Notes under the pieces: model-generated
Told to the model about the DNA's origin: nothing
Database searches by the model: none
Seen by the model: only the letters and a program-made list of their open reading frames with translations
Part shown: piece by piece, positions 9,632-18,435 of the stretch
How positions within the stretch are numbered: the stretch's first letter is position 1
How the letters are laid out: every line of letters starts with the position of its first letter
Source: Sphingopyxis sp. BE259
GTDB taxonomy: Bacteria; Pseudomonadota; Alphaproteobacteria; Sphingomonadales; Sphingomonadaceae
Reading direction: 5' to 3'
Assembly: GCF_031457495.1 (NCBI RefSeq)
Contig: NZ_JAVDWM010000001.1
Coordinates: forward strand, 3,336,001-3,400,000
Length of the DNA stretch: 64,000 bases
Translations under genes and position numbers: made by a program

Positions 9632-10471
9632 ATGTACGACTATGTTTCCGTAACCACCGCCGATGCCGGCGCCCCCACCCCGGTCCGCGACGGCACCATC
9701 AAGCTGCACGACGAGGCAGGCTTTGCCGGCATGCGCAAGGCGGGGCGGCTGTCGGCCGAAATCCTCGACGCACTCGTCCCCTTCGTCCAGCCGGGGGTGA
9801 CCACCGCGGCGATCGACGATCTGGTCCGCACGATGATGCTCGACGGCGGCGGCATCCCGGCGACGCTCGGCTATCGCGGCTTCACCCATAGCTGCTGCAC
9901 CAGCATCAACCATGTCGTCTGTCACGGCATCCCCGACGACAAGCCGGTGCGCGAGGGCGACATCGTCAATATCGACGTGACGACGATCATCGACGGTTGG
10001 CACGGCGACACCAGTCGCATGTATCTGGTTGGCGACGTCCCGATCAAGGCAAAGCGGCTGGTCGAGGTCACCTATGAATGCCTGATGCTCGGGATCGAGC
10101 AGGCCAAGCCCGGCAACCGCATGGGCGACGTCGCGCATGCGATCCAGACCCACGCCGAGCGCCACCGCTATTCGGTCGTCCGCGATTTCTGCGGGCATGG
10201 GCTCGGCCAGATGTTCCACGACGCCCCCGAGGTGGTCCACGCCGGCCGCCCCGGCACCGGTCCCGAACTTCGCCCCGGCATGTTCTTCACCATCGAGCCG
10301 ATGATCAACACCGGCAAATATGCGGTGAAGATGCTCGCCGACGGCTGGACCGCGGTGACCCGCGACCGCTCGTTGTCGGCGCAGTTCGAACATAGCATCG
10401 GGATTACCGAAACCGGCTGCGAGATTTTCACCGCGAGTCCCGAGGGTCTGAACGCGCCGCCCTGGAACTGA
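9632..10471 (+). CDS. map: Methionine aminopeptidase, type I
   Basis: This 279-residue M24 peptidase removes the N-terminal methionine from nascent proteins. The metal ligands are recognisable: Asp in VNIDVTTIIDGWHGD (two aspartates eleven residues apart, near 113 and 124), His in HGLGQMFHDAPE, Glu in FTIEPMI, and a final Glu before HSIGIT. The N-terminal 30 residues before the conserved KLHDEAGFAGMRKAGR block are longer than in the E. coli enzyme, as is common in alphaproteobacteria. It stands alone, with a terminator-like hairpin before it and an inverted repeat after it. Confidence 0.95.
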   Translation: MYDYVSVTTADAGAPTPVRDGTIKLHDEAGFAGMRKAGRLSAEILDALVPFVQPGVTTAAIDDLVRTMMLDGGGIPATLGYRGFTHSCCTSINHVVCHGIPDDKPVREGDIVNIDVTTIIDGWHGDTSRMYLVGDVPIKAKRLVEVTYECLMLGIEQAKPGNRMGDVAHAIQTHAERHRYSVVRDFCGHGLGQMFHDAPEVVHAGRPGTGPELRPGMFFTIEPMINTGKYAVKMLADGWTAVTRDRSLSAQFEHSIGITETGCEIFTASPEGLNAPPWN

Positions 10472-10488
10472 TCAGGACAATGATTTTT

Positions 10489-10570
10489 CGTCATCCCGGA
10501 CTTGATCCGGGATCCATGACGTCCACGCAGTGCTGACCTTCGTGGACCCCGGATCAAGTCCGGGGTGACG
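10489..10570. repeat. Intergenic inverted repeat, CGTCAT...GACG family
   Basis: The arms CGTCATCCCGGACTTGATCC and GGATCAAGTCCGGGGTGACG are in inverted orientation with a spacer of about 40 nt. It sits in the gap between map and the PQQ dehydrogenase and is a close copy of 6961-7032. Confidence 0.8.
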
Positions 10571-10639
10571 ATGGTGGGAGTCCGCCGCCCTCCCGCACCC
10601 CCACTTTCCCCCTTGCACCCCCCGCCCATCCGGCGCAGT

Positions 10640-10657
10640 CTTGACGTTAACGTCAAG
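10640..10657 (+). promoter_or_regulatory. Perfect 18-bp palindromic operator before PQQ dehydrogenase
   Basis: CTTGACGTTAACGTCAAG is fully self-complementary and ends 28 bp before the start codon at 10686. It shares TTGACGTT with the site before etfB. The TTGACG half could serve as a -35 element, so a bound regulator would touch RNA polymerase directly. The likely binder (LiuR-like MerR protein) is inference from motif resemblance. Confidence 0.6.
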
Positions 10658-10685
10658 CATAGGCGTCGAAACGGGAGAGCATGGG

Positions 10686-12872
10686 ATGGCGAAACGGGTC
10701 TTTTCGGCCGCGCTGCTGGGCGGCGCGCTACTGGCATTGGCGGCGTGCAACGCATCGAAGAATGACAGCGTCACCACCGGCGGATCGCTCGACGCCGCCG
10801 AAAAAGCCAGCGAGACCCTGCTCAAGACCGGCGGCAACGGCGACGACTGGGGCGCCATCGGCTTCAGCTATGACGAACAACGGTTCAGCCCGCTGACCGA
10901 CATCGACGCGAGCAACGTCGGCCAGTTGGGCATCGCCTGGAGCGCCGACCTGGAGGATGCGCGCGGCCAGGAGGCGACCCCCGTGGTCGTCGACGGCGTG
11001 ATGTATGTCAGCCACGCCTGGTCAAAGGTCAGCGCGTGGGACGCGGCGACCGGCAAATCCCTATGGAAATTCGATCCCAAGGTTCCGGGCGAGAGCGCGG
11101 TCAATGCGTGCTGCGACGTCGTCAACCGCGGCGTCGCGGTGTGGGGCGACAAATTGTTCGTTGGCACGATCGACGGCCGCCTGATTGCCCTCGACCGCAA
11201 GACCGGCACGGAAGTCTGGTCGACGCAGACGGTCGACGCGGCGAAACCCTACACGATCACCGGCGCCCCGCGCGTCGTGAAGGACATGGTGCTGATCGGC
11301 AACGGTGGCGCCGAGTTCGGGGTGCGCGGCTATGTCACCGCCTATGACGCCGACACCGGCAAGGAGCGTTGGCGCTTCTACACCGCGCCCAATCCGACCA
11401 AGGCGAAGGATGGCACCGCGTCGGACGACATCTTTGCCAGCAAAGGCAACGCGACCTGGTCCGACAAGGGCGAGTGGCAGACATCGGGCGGCGGCGGGAC
11501 GGTGTGGGACGCGATCGTTTACGACAAGGATCTCGACCAGGTTTATCTGGGGGTGGGCAACGGCAACCCATGGAACCACGGCACGCGCTCGAACGGCGAG
11601 GGCGACAACTGGTTCCTGTCGTCGATTGTCGCGGTCGACGCGACGACTGGCAAGTATAAGTGGCATTATCAGGAAACCCCGGCCGAGACGTGGGACTATA
11701 CCGCGACCCAGCCGATCATCCTGGCCGAGCAGGCAGTGAACGGCACCCCGACCAAGGTGCTGTACCATGCACCGAAGAACGGCTTCTTCTTCACCCTCGA
11801 TCGCAGCAACGGCAAACTGATCGACGCCAAGCCGTTTGTCGACGGGATCAACTGGGCCACCGGTTATAACCTCGCCACCGGGCGCCCGATCGAAAATCCC
11901 GAGGCGCGCTTCTACAAGACCGGCAAGCCGTTCATCGCCATCCCCGGCGCGCTCGGCGCGCACAACTGGCACCCGATGAGCTACAACCCCAAGACCGGGC
12001 TGGTTTACATCCCGGCACAGCAGATCCCGCAGGGCTATCTGACCGACATGAACGAGCTCGACCGCCGCAAGGTGCTCGGCTTCAACGTCGGCACCTCGCT
12101 GACCGGCACCGCGCTGCCCGACGACAAGGCGGCGTTCCGCGCCGCGGTTGCCGCGACCACAGGCCGCCTCGTCGCTTTCGACCCCCGCAGCGGCAAGGTC
12201 GCTTGGGCGGTCGATCATCCCGCGGCGTGGAACGGCGGCACGATGACGACCGCGGGCAATCTGGTGTTCCAGGGCACCAGCCTTGGCCGCTTCCGCGCCT
12301 ATACCGCCGACACCGGCAAGCAGCTGCTCGACCTCGACATGCAATCGGGGATCGTCAGCGCGCCGTCGACCTTCCGTGTCGGCGGGGTGCAATATGTGGC
12401 GTTCATGACCAGCAAGGGCGGCGCCTTCCCGCTCGTCGCCGGGGTCGCGGGCGGCGCGACGCGCAAAATCCCTAACATCCCGCGCTTGGTCGTGCTCAAG
12501 ATCGGCGGCACTGCGAAACTCCCCGCCCCGCCCGCGACGACGACGCTGGCGTGGAACCCGCCGCCGATGACCGCGAGCCTAGCGCAGGTCGCCGCGGGCA
12601 AGGCGCAGTTCGGGCGCTATTGCATGGTCTGCCACGGTGACAGCGCGATCGGCAACGGCTTCACCCCCGACCTCCGCGTCTCGGGTACGCTGGCCAACGT
12701 CGAGGCGTGGAAGTCCGTGGTGATCGACGGCGCCCTGAAAGATCGCGGCATGGTCAGTTTCGCCAAGGTGCTGACCCCGCAGGATGCCGAGGCGATCCGC
12801 GCCTATGTCATCGAACGATCGAACTGGACCAAGGCCAATCTGGCCGACAGCGCGGCGCCGATGGGGCGGTAG
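10686..12872 (+). CDS. PQQ-dependent alcohol dehydrogenase with C-terminal cytochrome c, lipoprotein
   Basis: This is a 728-residue periplasmic quinohaemoprotein. The start MAKRVFSAALLGG has gggagag about 8 nt upstream. The lipobox LALAAC places the lipidated Cys at 21. The eight-bladed propeller contains the vicinal disulfide Cys142-Cys143 (NACCDVV) that is the mark of PQQ alcohol dehydrogenases. The active-site segment is WDYT at 336-339: the position occupied by a second Asp in lanthanide-dependent enzymes is Thr339, so a calcium enzyme is expected. A class I cytochrome c domain has CMVCH at 646-650. The layout fits type II quinohaemoprotein alcohol dehydrogenases, which pass electrons from alcohols to cytochromes. 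The lipid anchor is unusual because type II enzymes are mostly soluble. No pqq biosynthesis genes are nearby. Confidence 0.93.
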   Translation: MAKRVFSAALLGGALLALAACNASKNDSVTTGGSLDAAEKASETLLKTGGNGDDWGAIGFSYDEQRFSPLTDIDASNVGQLGIAWSADLEDARGQEATPVVVDGVMYVSHAWSKVSAWDAATGKSLWKFDPKVPGESAVNACCDVVNRGVAVWGDKLFVGTIDGRLIALDRKTGTEVWSTQTVDAAKPYTITGAPRVVKDMVLIGNGGAEFGVRGYVTAYDADTGKERWRFYTAPNPTKAKDGTASDDIFASKGNATWSDKGEWQTSGGGGTVWDAIVYDKDLDQVYLGVGNGNPWNHGTRSNGEGDNWFLSSIVAVDATTGKYKWHYQETPAETWDYTATQPIILAEQAVNGTPTKVLYHAPKNGFFFTLDRSNGKLIDAKPFVDGINWATGYNLATGRPIENPEARFYKTGKPFIAIPGALGAHNWHPMSYNPKTGLVYIPAQQIPQGYLTDMNELDRRKVLGFNVGTSLTGTALPDDKAAFRAAVAATTGRLVAFDPRSGKVAWAVDHPAAWNGGTMTTAGNLVFQGTSLGRFRAYTADTGKQLLDLDMQSGIVSAPSTFRVGGVQYVAFMTSKGGAFPLVAGVAGGATRKIPNIPRLVVLKIGGTAKLPAPPATTTLAWNPPPMTASLAQVAAGKAQFGRYCMVCHGDSAIGNGFTPDLRVSGTLANVEAWKSVVIDGALKDRGMVSFAKVLTPQDAEAIRAYVIERSNWTKANLADSAAPMGR

Positions 12873-12894
12873 CGCCGCCGCCTACAACAGACCT

Positions 12895-12975
12895 CGTCAT
12901 TGCGAGCGAAGCGAAGCAATCCAGAGCGGTTTACGCCACACTGGATTGCCCGTCGCTTCGCTCCTCGCAATGACG
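12895..12975. repeat. Intergenic inverted repeat, CGTCATTGCGAGC family
   Basis: The left arm CGTCATTGCGAGCGAAGCG and the right arm ending CTCGCAATGACG flank a core with CAATCCAGAGCGGTTTACG. The left arm and core recur at 29717-29826. Confidence 0.8.
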
Positions 12976-13017
12976 CGGCAGGAATTGCCACTTTTTTAGG
13001 CACCCTGCCGCGCCCGA

Positions 13018-13034
13018 TGCACACCCCTTGGGCA
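13018..13034 (+). promoter_or_regulatory. Candidate NtrC-type enhancer site
   Basis: TGCACACCCCTTGGGCA resembles the NtrC consensus TGCAC-N7-GTGCA in its half-sites, although the right half is imperfect. It lies about 55-70 bp upstream of the sigma-54-like promoter for glnB, a usual enhancer distance. The binding protein is inferred. Confidence 0.4.
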
Positions 13035-13084
13035 ACGCCGCAATTTCCCGTTGCAAATCTTACCGAATGCTTGCGATTCGCCAA

Positions 13085-13101
13085 TTGGCACGGCTCTTGA
13101 T
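13085..13101 (+). promoter_or_regulatory. Sigma-54-like promoter of glnBA
   Basis: TTGGCACGGCTCTTGAT matches the -24/-12 consensus TTGGCACG-N4-TTGCA except for GA in place of GC at -12. Transcription would start near 13112, about 100 nt before the glnB start. This agrees with the nitrogen regulation expected for PII and glutamine synthetase. Confidence 0.7.
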
Positions 13102-13143
13102 TGGTGCAAGATGACGGGGCCTCGCAGCGACTCACCGATGTGA

Positions 13144-13551
<408 letters not shown>

Positions 13552-13622
13552 ACCGGCCTCACCCAATCCGTTCAACAAGCCCCGGCGCGCCGGGATCATT
13601 TCGCAAGAAGGAAGCATAGACC

Positions 13623-15035
13623 ATGGCTACGAAGCCCAAGGACATTATCGCCCGGATCAAGGAAAACGACATCGAGTGGGTCGATCTGCGCTTCACCGAT
13701 CCCAAGGGCAAGTGGCAGCACCTGACCATGGTCGCCTCGGTGCTGGGCGAAGACGAACTCGAAGACGGCCTGATGTTCGACGGCTCGTCGATCGAAGGGT
13801 GGAAGGCGATCAACGAATCCGACATGATCCTGATGCCCGACCTTGAGGCGGTGTACGACGATCCGTTCTCGGCCACGCCGATGCTCGTGATCTTCTGCGA
13901 CATCGTCGAGCCCTCCACCGGCGAAGGCTATGCCCGCGACCCGCGCACCACGGCCAAGCGCGCCGAGGCCTATGTCGCCTCGACCGGCATCGGGGACACC
14001 GTCTATGTCGGCCCCGAAGCCGAGTTCTTCATGTTCGACGATGTCCGTTTCGAAACCGGATATAACAAGTCGGGGTTCGAGATCGACGATATCGAGCTGC
14101 CGACCAACACCGGTCGCAGCTATGAAGGCGGCAATCTCGCCCACCGCCCGCGCGCCAAAGGCGGCTATTTCCCCGTCGCGCCGGTCGACAGCGCCGTCGA
14201 TATCCGCGCCGAGATGGTCTCGACGATGCTCGAACTCGGCCTGCCGTGCGACAAGCATCACCACGAAGTCGCTGCCGCGCAGCACGAGCTTGGCCTGACC
14301 TTCGGCACCCTGACCGAAACCGCCGACCGCATGCAGATCTACAAATATGTCGTGCACCAGGTCGCGCATGCTTACGGCAAGACCGCGACTTTCATGCCGA
14401 AGCCGATCAAGGACGACAACGGCAGCGGTATGCACACCCACATCTCGATCTGGGAAAAGGGCAAGCCGCTGTTCGCCGGTAACGGCTATGCGGGCCTGTC
14501 CGATATGTGCCTCTATTTCATCGGCGGCGTCGTCAAGCATGCCAAGGCGCTGAACGCCTTCACCAACCCGACGACGAACAGCTACAAGCGCCTGGTTCCC
14601 GGTTTCGAAGCGCCGGTGCTGCTGGCTTACTCCAGCCGCAACCGGTCGGCGTCGTGCCGCATCCCCTATGGCACCGGCGCCAAGGCGAAGCGCGTCGAAT
14701 TCCGCTTCCCCGACGCAATGGCCAACCCCTATCTCTGCTACTCGGCGCTGCTGATGGCGGGTCTCGACGGCATTCAGAACAAGATCCACCCGGGCGATCC
14801 GATGGACAAGAATCTGTATGATCTGCCGCCCGAGGAACTGAGCGAAGTGCCGACCGTCTGCGGTTCGCTGCGCGAAGCGCTCGACAGCCTGGCCGCGGAC
14901 CACGACTTCCTGCTGAAGGGCGACGTGTTCTCGAAAGACCAGATCGAAGCCTATATCGAGCTCAAGTGGGACGAAGTGTATCGCGTCGAACAGACCCCGA
15001 GCCCGGTCGAATTCGACATGTACTACAGCGCCTGA
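13623..15035 (+). CDS. glnA: Glutamine synthetase, type I
   Basis: This is the 470-residue GSI-beta enzyme that makes glutamine from glutamate, ammonia and ATP as a dodecamer. The beta-grasp N-domain covers about residues 15-100 ([19 protein letters not shown]). The catalytic domain has the metal-binding [11 protein letters not shown] and the ATP-loop [14 protein letters not shown]. Tyr399 in [10 protein letters not shown] is the adenylylation site, so the enzyme should be controlled by GlnE in response to PII. It lies downstream of glnB, preceded by gaaggaag, and is followed by a strong terminator. Nothing is unusual. Confidence 0.98.
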   Translation: MATKPKDIIARIKENDIEWVDLRFTDPKGKWQHLTMVASVLGEDELEDGLMFDGSSIEGWKAINESDMILMPDLEAVYDDPFSATPMLVIFCDIVEPSTGEGYARDPRTTAKRAEAYVASTGIGDTVYVGPEAEFFMFDDVRFETGYNKSGFEIDDIELPTNTGRSYEGGNLAHRPRAKGGYFPVAPVDSAVDIRAEMVSTMLELGLPCDKHHHEVAAAQHELGLTFGTLTETADRMQIYKYVVHQVAHAYGKTATFMPKPIKDDNGSGMHTHISIWEKGKPLFAGNGYAGLSDMCLYFIGGVVKHAKALNAFTNPTTNSYKRLVPGFEAPVLLAYSSRNRSASCRIPYGTGAKAKRVEFRFPDAMANPYLCYSALLMAGLDGIQNKIHPGDPMDKNLYDLPPEELSEVPTVCGSLREALDSLAADHDFLLKGDVFSKDQIEAYIELKWDEVYRVEQTPSPVEFDMYYSA

Positions 15036-15061
15036 TCCATAAGGGTCAGCGACGCCAAGAG

Positions 15062-15098
15062 GGGGCGTCCGGTTCGGGGGAACCGGGCGCCCTTTTTT
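15062..15098 (+). terminator. Rho-independent terminator of glnBA
   Basis: A 12- to 13-bp stem (GGGCGTCCGGTTC and GAACCGGGCGCCC, with one G-T pair) with a GGGG loop is followed by TTTTTT, 27 nt after the glnA stop codon. Confidence 0.9.
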
Positions 15099-15156
15099 GC
15101 GCGTGAACACGTCGATGATGGTGGGTTTGGGATGGTTTTCAGACCATCCTCAATTT

Positions 15157-15235
15157 CCGTTCGTGTCGAGCGAACTCGAGACACGTCGAGTTTGTGCTGG
15201 CCTTCGTGTGTCTCGACTTCGCTCGACACGAACGG
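15157..15235. repeat. Intergenic inverted repeat, CCGTTCG...CGAACGG family
   Basis: The left arm CCGTTCGTGTCGAGCGAACT and the right arm ending TTCGCTCGACACGAACGG face each other. The region lies between the convergent glnA and the membrane-protein gene. The termini are shared with the repeat at 52135 and, in weaker form, 40561. Confidence 0.75.
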
Positions 15236-15270
15236 CTTTTGAAGGACGGCTCGCCTGCAACCAATCGCCC

Positions 15271-15939
15271 CTATCGCGGTGCCATCATCCCGCGGCGGGC
15301 GGTAACGACGAAGCACGCAAGCAGCATCGACCCCAAAGACAGCGATACCAGATCGAGCGGCTGAGGTCCGGCGACCAGCTCTGCCGCCGCCGCGCCGCCC
15401 CAGACGATGGCGACAATCATCAGAAAATTGCCGGTCATCGCAGTGATTTCGACGGTCAGCTGGCGCCACAGCTCGTCGAAACTTTTCCACATCCACAGCG
15501 ACAGCAAGGTGAAACCGCCGAGTATTGCCAACAATATCCAAAAGGCGGCGGCCGGGCTGACCAGCGCCGCGGTACCCGCAGCTTCCGCCGACACCGCCTG
15601 AGCGAGCAGCATCAGTGCAGCGCCCAGCCCGATGCAGCCGATCGCGCTGAAGCTCATGTTGGCGCGTTCCTCGACGATTTCCTCGGCGTCAGCGACGTTG
15701 AGCAGGCGCTGCCCGACCAGCCGCGGCGCCACCGTCCCGACGCCAACAAACGCCCCCATCAACGCATAGATAAATCCGACCCCGAGCAGAATGATCGCCG
15801 AGGGTGCCCAGTCGAGACCGCCCTGGGCATCGATCAAGGCCAACATCGCAAACATGCCGCCCGCGCCCGCGATCGCGCCGAACACTGCCTGTATGGCCAT
15901 CTTGCGCCATCCCGCCGCCTTGCTTGCCTGCGTCGTCAT
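15271..15939 (-). CDS. Multi-pass membrane protein, unknown function
   Basis: This encodes 222 residues starting MTTQASKAAGWRKM, with gaaggag 8 nt upstream. About six hydrophobic segments are visible (near residues 14-34, 45-65, 94-114, 125-150, 165-185 and 195-215), separated by short loops and one acidic loop (NVADAEEIVEER). No transport or catalytic motif was recognised. It follows a 68-residue HTH regulator after 4 nt, an arrangement common for small Cro/CI-type regulators that control one membrane protein. It is probably repressed together with its regulator through the palindromes at 16166 and 16199. Confidence 0.75.
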   Translation of the reverse strand: MTTQASKAAGWRKMAIQAVFGAIAGAGGMFAMLALIDAQGGLDWAPSAIILLGVGFIYALMGAFVGVGTVAPRLVGQRLLNVADAEEIVEERANMSFSAIGCIGLGAALMLLAQAVSAEAAGTAALVSPAAAFWILLAILGGFTLLSLWMWKSFDELWRQLTVEITAMTGNFLMIVAIVWGGAAAAELVAGPQPLDLVSLSLGSMLLACFVVTARRGMMAPR

Positions 15940-15943
15940 ATCC

Positions 15944-16150
15944 CTACTCCTTCGCCGTCCAATGATCGATAAACAGCTCACGCACTTCGAGCGCGAACAG
16001 GCCTGCCATGCGCAGCGCCAGCGGCAGGCTGGGGTCATATTTGTCGGTTTCGACCGCGTTGATCGTCTGGCGCGACACGCCGAGGCGGCGGGCGAGCTCG
16101 CCCTGGCTCCACCCCGCCGCTTCCCGATATTCGCGCACCCGGTTTTCCAC
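15944..16150 (-). CDS. Small XRE/Cro-type HTH regulator
   Basis: This is a 68-residue DNA-binding protein, almost entirely one helix-turn-helix domain. It starts at a GTG (VENRVREYREAAGWSQ) with aaggga about 6 nt upstream. The HTH lies at about 15-36 (SQGELARRLGVSRQTINAVE), and the C-terminus PLALRMAGLFALEVRELF is the dimerisation part typical of this compact subfamily. The start is 19 nt after a predicted transcription start lying between two 18-bp palindromes, which suggests autorepression. The next gene encodes a membrane protein 4 nt downstream. The role of the pair is unknown. Confidence 0.88.
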   Translation of the reverse strand: MENRVREYREAAGWSQGELARRLGVSRQTINAVETDKYDPSLPLALRMAGLFALEVRELFIDHWTAKE

Positions 16151-16165
16151 AGTCGCTCCCTTGCT

Positions 16166-16183
16166 TGTCAAGAGCTCTTTACA
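16166..16183 (-). promoter_or_regulatory. Operator 1 for the XRE regulator, near-perfect palindrome
   Basis: TGTCAAGAGCTCTTTACA is symmetric at 16 of 18 positions. It covers the weak -10 element (TAAAGA on the minus strand) of the regulator's promoter. Confidence 0.65.
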
Positions 16184-16198
16184 TACTTCGCTGAGAGG

Positions 16199-16216
16199 TG
16201 TCAAACACTCTTTACA
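16199..16216 (-). promoter_or_regulatory. Operator 2 and -35 box for the XRE regulator
   Basis: TGTCAAACACTCTTTACA has the same outer half-sites as operator 1, shifted by 33 bp (about three helical turns). It includes TTGACA on the minus strand at 16199-16204, 17 bp from the -10. Confidence 0.6.
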
Positions 16217-16287
16217 GGCGGTCGAGGCGTTGACGCTTTGGTAAATCGTCGCGGCTATGACGGCCGGGCTTTTCGGGGGAACCGCCA

Positions 16288-16803
16288 ATGCATCGCACCC
16301 TATGCCTGATTGCTGCCCTGCTGCTCACCACCAGCTGCGGCAAAGTCGCCGAACTGGTCAGCCAGACGCGGACCGTCGCGGCGCCGCGCGAGCAGGTGTT
16401 CGCCAAGATGTTCGGCGACGGCAGCGATTCGGGCCTGCCCCTGGTCACCAATGGCGGCTCGACGCGGCTCTATGAGCTGGTGGTCGAAAGGGGCGACCCC
16501 GATTGGGCGAAGGTGGTGCCCAAGGAACGCCCCGACGCCTATATGGTCAAATTCGCGGTCGCGATGGAAATCCCGCGCGAAATGCACATCATTTATAGCG
16601 TCGACGACGGGGCGGTGACGACCGGGCTGAAATTCACCCTCGAAGAACTTGCGCCGGCAAAGACCCGCGTCGTGTTCAACGTCGACAATCTGACCGGTCA
16701 CGACACCGAAGGACTGACGGTCAACACCGTCAAGATGCACAGCATCGCGCGCAAGGCACTGGACAAGCTCGACGATTTCGAAGCGGTCGAGGACGCCGCC
16801 TGA
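16288..16803 (+). CDS. Lipoprotein, possible START/SRPBCC-like fold
   Basis: This is a 171-residue exported protein with lipobox LTTSC (Cys17) after a short hydrophobic signal. The start has gggggaa about 7 nt upstream. The mature part begins TRTVAAPREQVFAKMF, a pattern seen at the start of SRPBCC/polyketide-cyclase-like domains, and has alternating beta strands (KFTLEELAPAKTRVVFNV) and a C-terminal helix (IARKALDKLDDFE). This suggests ligand binding, but the sequence alone does not prove it. It is divergent from the XRE regulator with about 140 bp between them, so the palindromes there might also affect it. Function unknown. Confidence 0.6.
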   Translation: MHRTLCLIAALLLTTSCGKVAELVSQTRTVAAPREQVFAKMFGDGSDSGLPLVTNGGSTRLYELVVERGDPDWAKVVPKERPDAYMVKFAVAMEIPREMHIIYSVDDGAVTTGLKFTLEELAPAKTRVVFNVDNLTGHDTEGLTVNTVKMHSIARKALDKLDDFEAVEDAA

Positions 16804-16913
16804 CGCCGCGCTGACCATGCCGCACATGGTAAACCGGCGGGGTTGCAGGTGCGGCGGACCGATGGCAGATTGAACCCAAGGGGCGGGGCACGATCACGAA
16901 AGGCTGTTTGGCC

Positions 16914-18380
16914 ATGCGGATGCGCGTCTCTGTCGCCCTCACCTCGCTTTTGCTGGTTTCCTGCGGTGGCGGTGGGAGTGGCGGCGACACCCCGCCCGCT
17001 GCCAATGCGCCGCCCAGCTTCACTTCGCTGCAAACCGCCAGTGTCGCCGAAAACATCGCCAGCGCTTACCAGGCGACCGCGAGCGACCCCAACAGCAACG
17101 CGCTGACCTTCACCATCGACGGCGGTGCCGATGCGGCGCGCTTTGCGATCACTCCGGCCGGTGCGCTCAGTTTTGCCGCCGCGCCTGACTTCGACCTGCC
17201 TGGGGATGCCGACAGCGACAATGTCTATGCCGTCGTGCTGCGCGTCAGCGATGGCCAGGCGAGCGTCACGCAGGCGGTCAACATCACCGTCACCAACAGC
17301 CGCGAAGGCATATCGGTGACGCGCGTCGGCACCGGGTTCAACCAGCCGCTCTATGTCGCCGCGATCCCCGGCGACAGCCGCGTCTACGTCGTCGAAAAGG
17401 GCGGCGACGTGTACCGCTTCGACCCCGCGAACGGCAGCCGTGCACTGGTGCTCGACATCACCGACATTTCGACCAGCGGGGAACGCGGTCTGCTTGGCCT
17501 CGCGCCCTATCCCGACCATGCGACGTCGCAGCGGCTGTTCGCGGTCGCCACCGCGACCAATGGCAATGTGCAGGTGCGCCGCTACACTCTGGGCCAACCG
17601 AACAGTTCGACCATTTACGACACCGTGCTCGACATCCCGCACCCCGGGTTCGACAACCACAATGGCGGCTGGATAGGCTTCGGCCCCGACGGCCATGTCT
17701 ATTTCGCGGTGGGCGACGGCGGCGGGGGCGGCGACCCGAACAACAATGCCCAGAACCGCAATGTCCAGCTCGGCAAGATCCTGCGCTTTGCGCTGGGCGC
17801 GGGGGGCAGCAGCTATACCCCGGCGCCCGGCAATCCGTTTCTGGCGGGCGGCGGCGATCCCTATGTCTTTGCCTTTGGCCTGCGCAATCCGTTTCGCGCC
17901 TCGTTCTCGGGCTCGACCCTGATTATCGGCGACGTCGGCCAGGGCGCGGTCGAGGAGATCGATCTGGTGACCACGACCCAGCCGGGGCTGAACTTCGGCT
18001 GGCGCTTTCTGGAGGGCACCCAGCCCTATGCGGGAACCGCGCCCGCCGGGCTGACCCCGCCCGTGGCCGAATATGGCCATGGCAACGGCCCGCGGCAGGG
18101 GCGCTCGGTGACCGGCGGCTATGTCTATCGCGGCCCGGTCACCTCGCTCGTCGGCCAATATGTTTTTGCCGATTTCGTGTCGGGCAATATCTGGTCGATA
18201 CCCTTCGCCAGCCTTGTCGCTGGACAGACGCTCCCCTCGTCGCGCTTCGCGCGGCGCAACGAGGATTTCACCCCCAATGCCGGAACGCTTAGCAATATTG
18301 CGTCGTTCGGCGAAGACAGCGCGGGCAATTTGTTCATCGTCAGCATCGGCGGCGATATTTTCATGATCCGCCCCGGCTGA
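16914..18380 (+). CDS. PQQ-dependent sugar dehydrogenase (sGDH type) with cadherin-like domain, lipoprotein
   Basis: This is a 488-residue lipoprotein starting MRMRVSVALTSLLLVSCGGGG; the lipobox VSC is followed by a glycine-rich linker. Residues about 35-130 form one cadherin-like repeat (NAPPSFTS, SVAENIA, DPNSNALTFTI, ISP-like strands). From about 138 a glucose/sorbosone dehydrogenase six-bladed propeller follows, with FNQPLYVAAIPG, the catalytic-His region FDNHNGGWIGFGPDGHVYFA, then GDGGGGGDPNNNAQNRN and GLRNPFRASF. Enzymes of this fold oxidise aldose sugars with PQQ. The attached cadherin domain probably positions the enzyme at the envelope or binds carbohydrate. The next gene starts about 55 nt downstream in the same direction. 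Confidence 0.85.
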   Translation: MRMRVSVALTSLLLVSCGGGGSGGDTPPAANAPPSFTSLQTASVAENIASAYQATASDPNSNALTFTIDGGADAARFAITPAGALSFAAAPDFDLPGDADSDNVYAVVLRVSDGQASVTQAVNITVTNSREGISVTRVGTGFNQPLYVAAIPGDSRVYVVEKGGDVYRFDPANGSRALVLDITDISTSGERGLLGLAPYPDHATSQRLFAVATATNGNVQVRRYTLGQPNSSTIYDTVLDIPHPGFDNHNGGWIGFGPDGHVYFAVGDGGGGGDPNNNAQNRNVQLGKILRFALGAGGSSYTPAPGNPFLAGGGDPYVFAFGLRNPFRASFSGSTLIIGDVGQGAVEEIDLVTTTQPGLNFGWRFLEGTQPYAGTAPAGLTPPVAEYGHGNGPRQGRSVTGGYVYRGPVTSLVGQYVFADFVSGNIWSIPFASLVAGQTLPSSRFARRNEDFTPNAGTLSNIASFGEDSAGNLFIVSIGGDIFMIRPG

Positions 18381-18435
18381 ACGCTTGCCCGCGTTCCGCG
18401 CAACCGGCACAAGGGTGGCGTCCAGAGGAGTTTCC

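Noticed and set aside
7847..10393. Open frame of 848 codons antisense to clpA and map
   Set aside because: It mirrors the third-position GC bias of real genes, spans two genes and matches no family. The sense frames carry complete ClpA and Map motifs.
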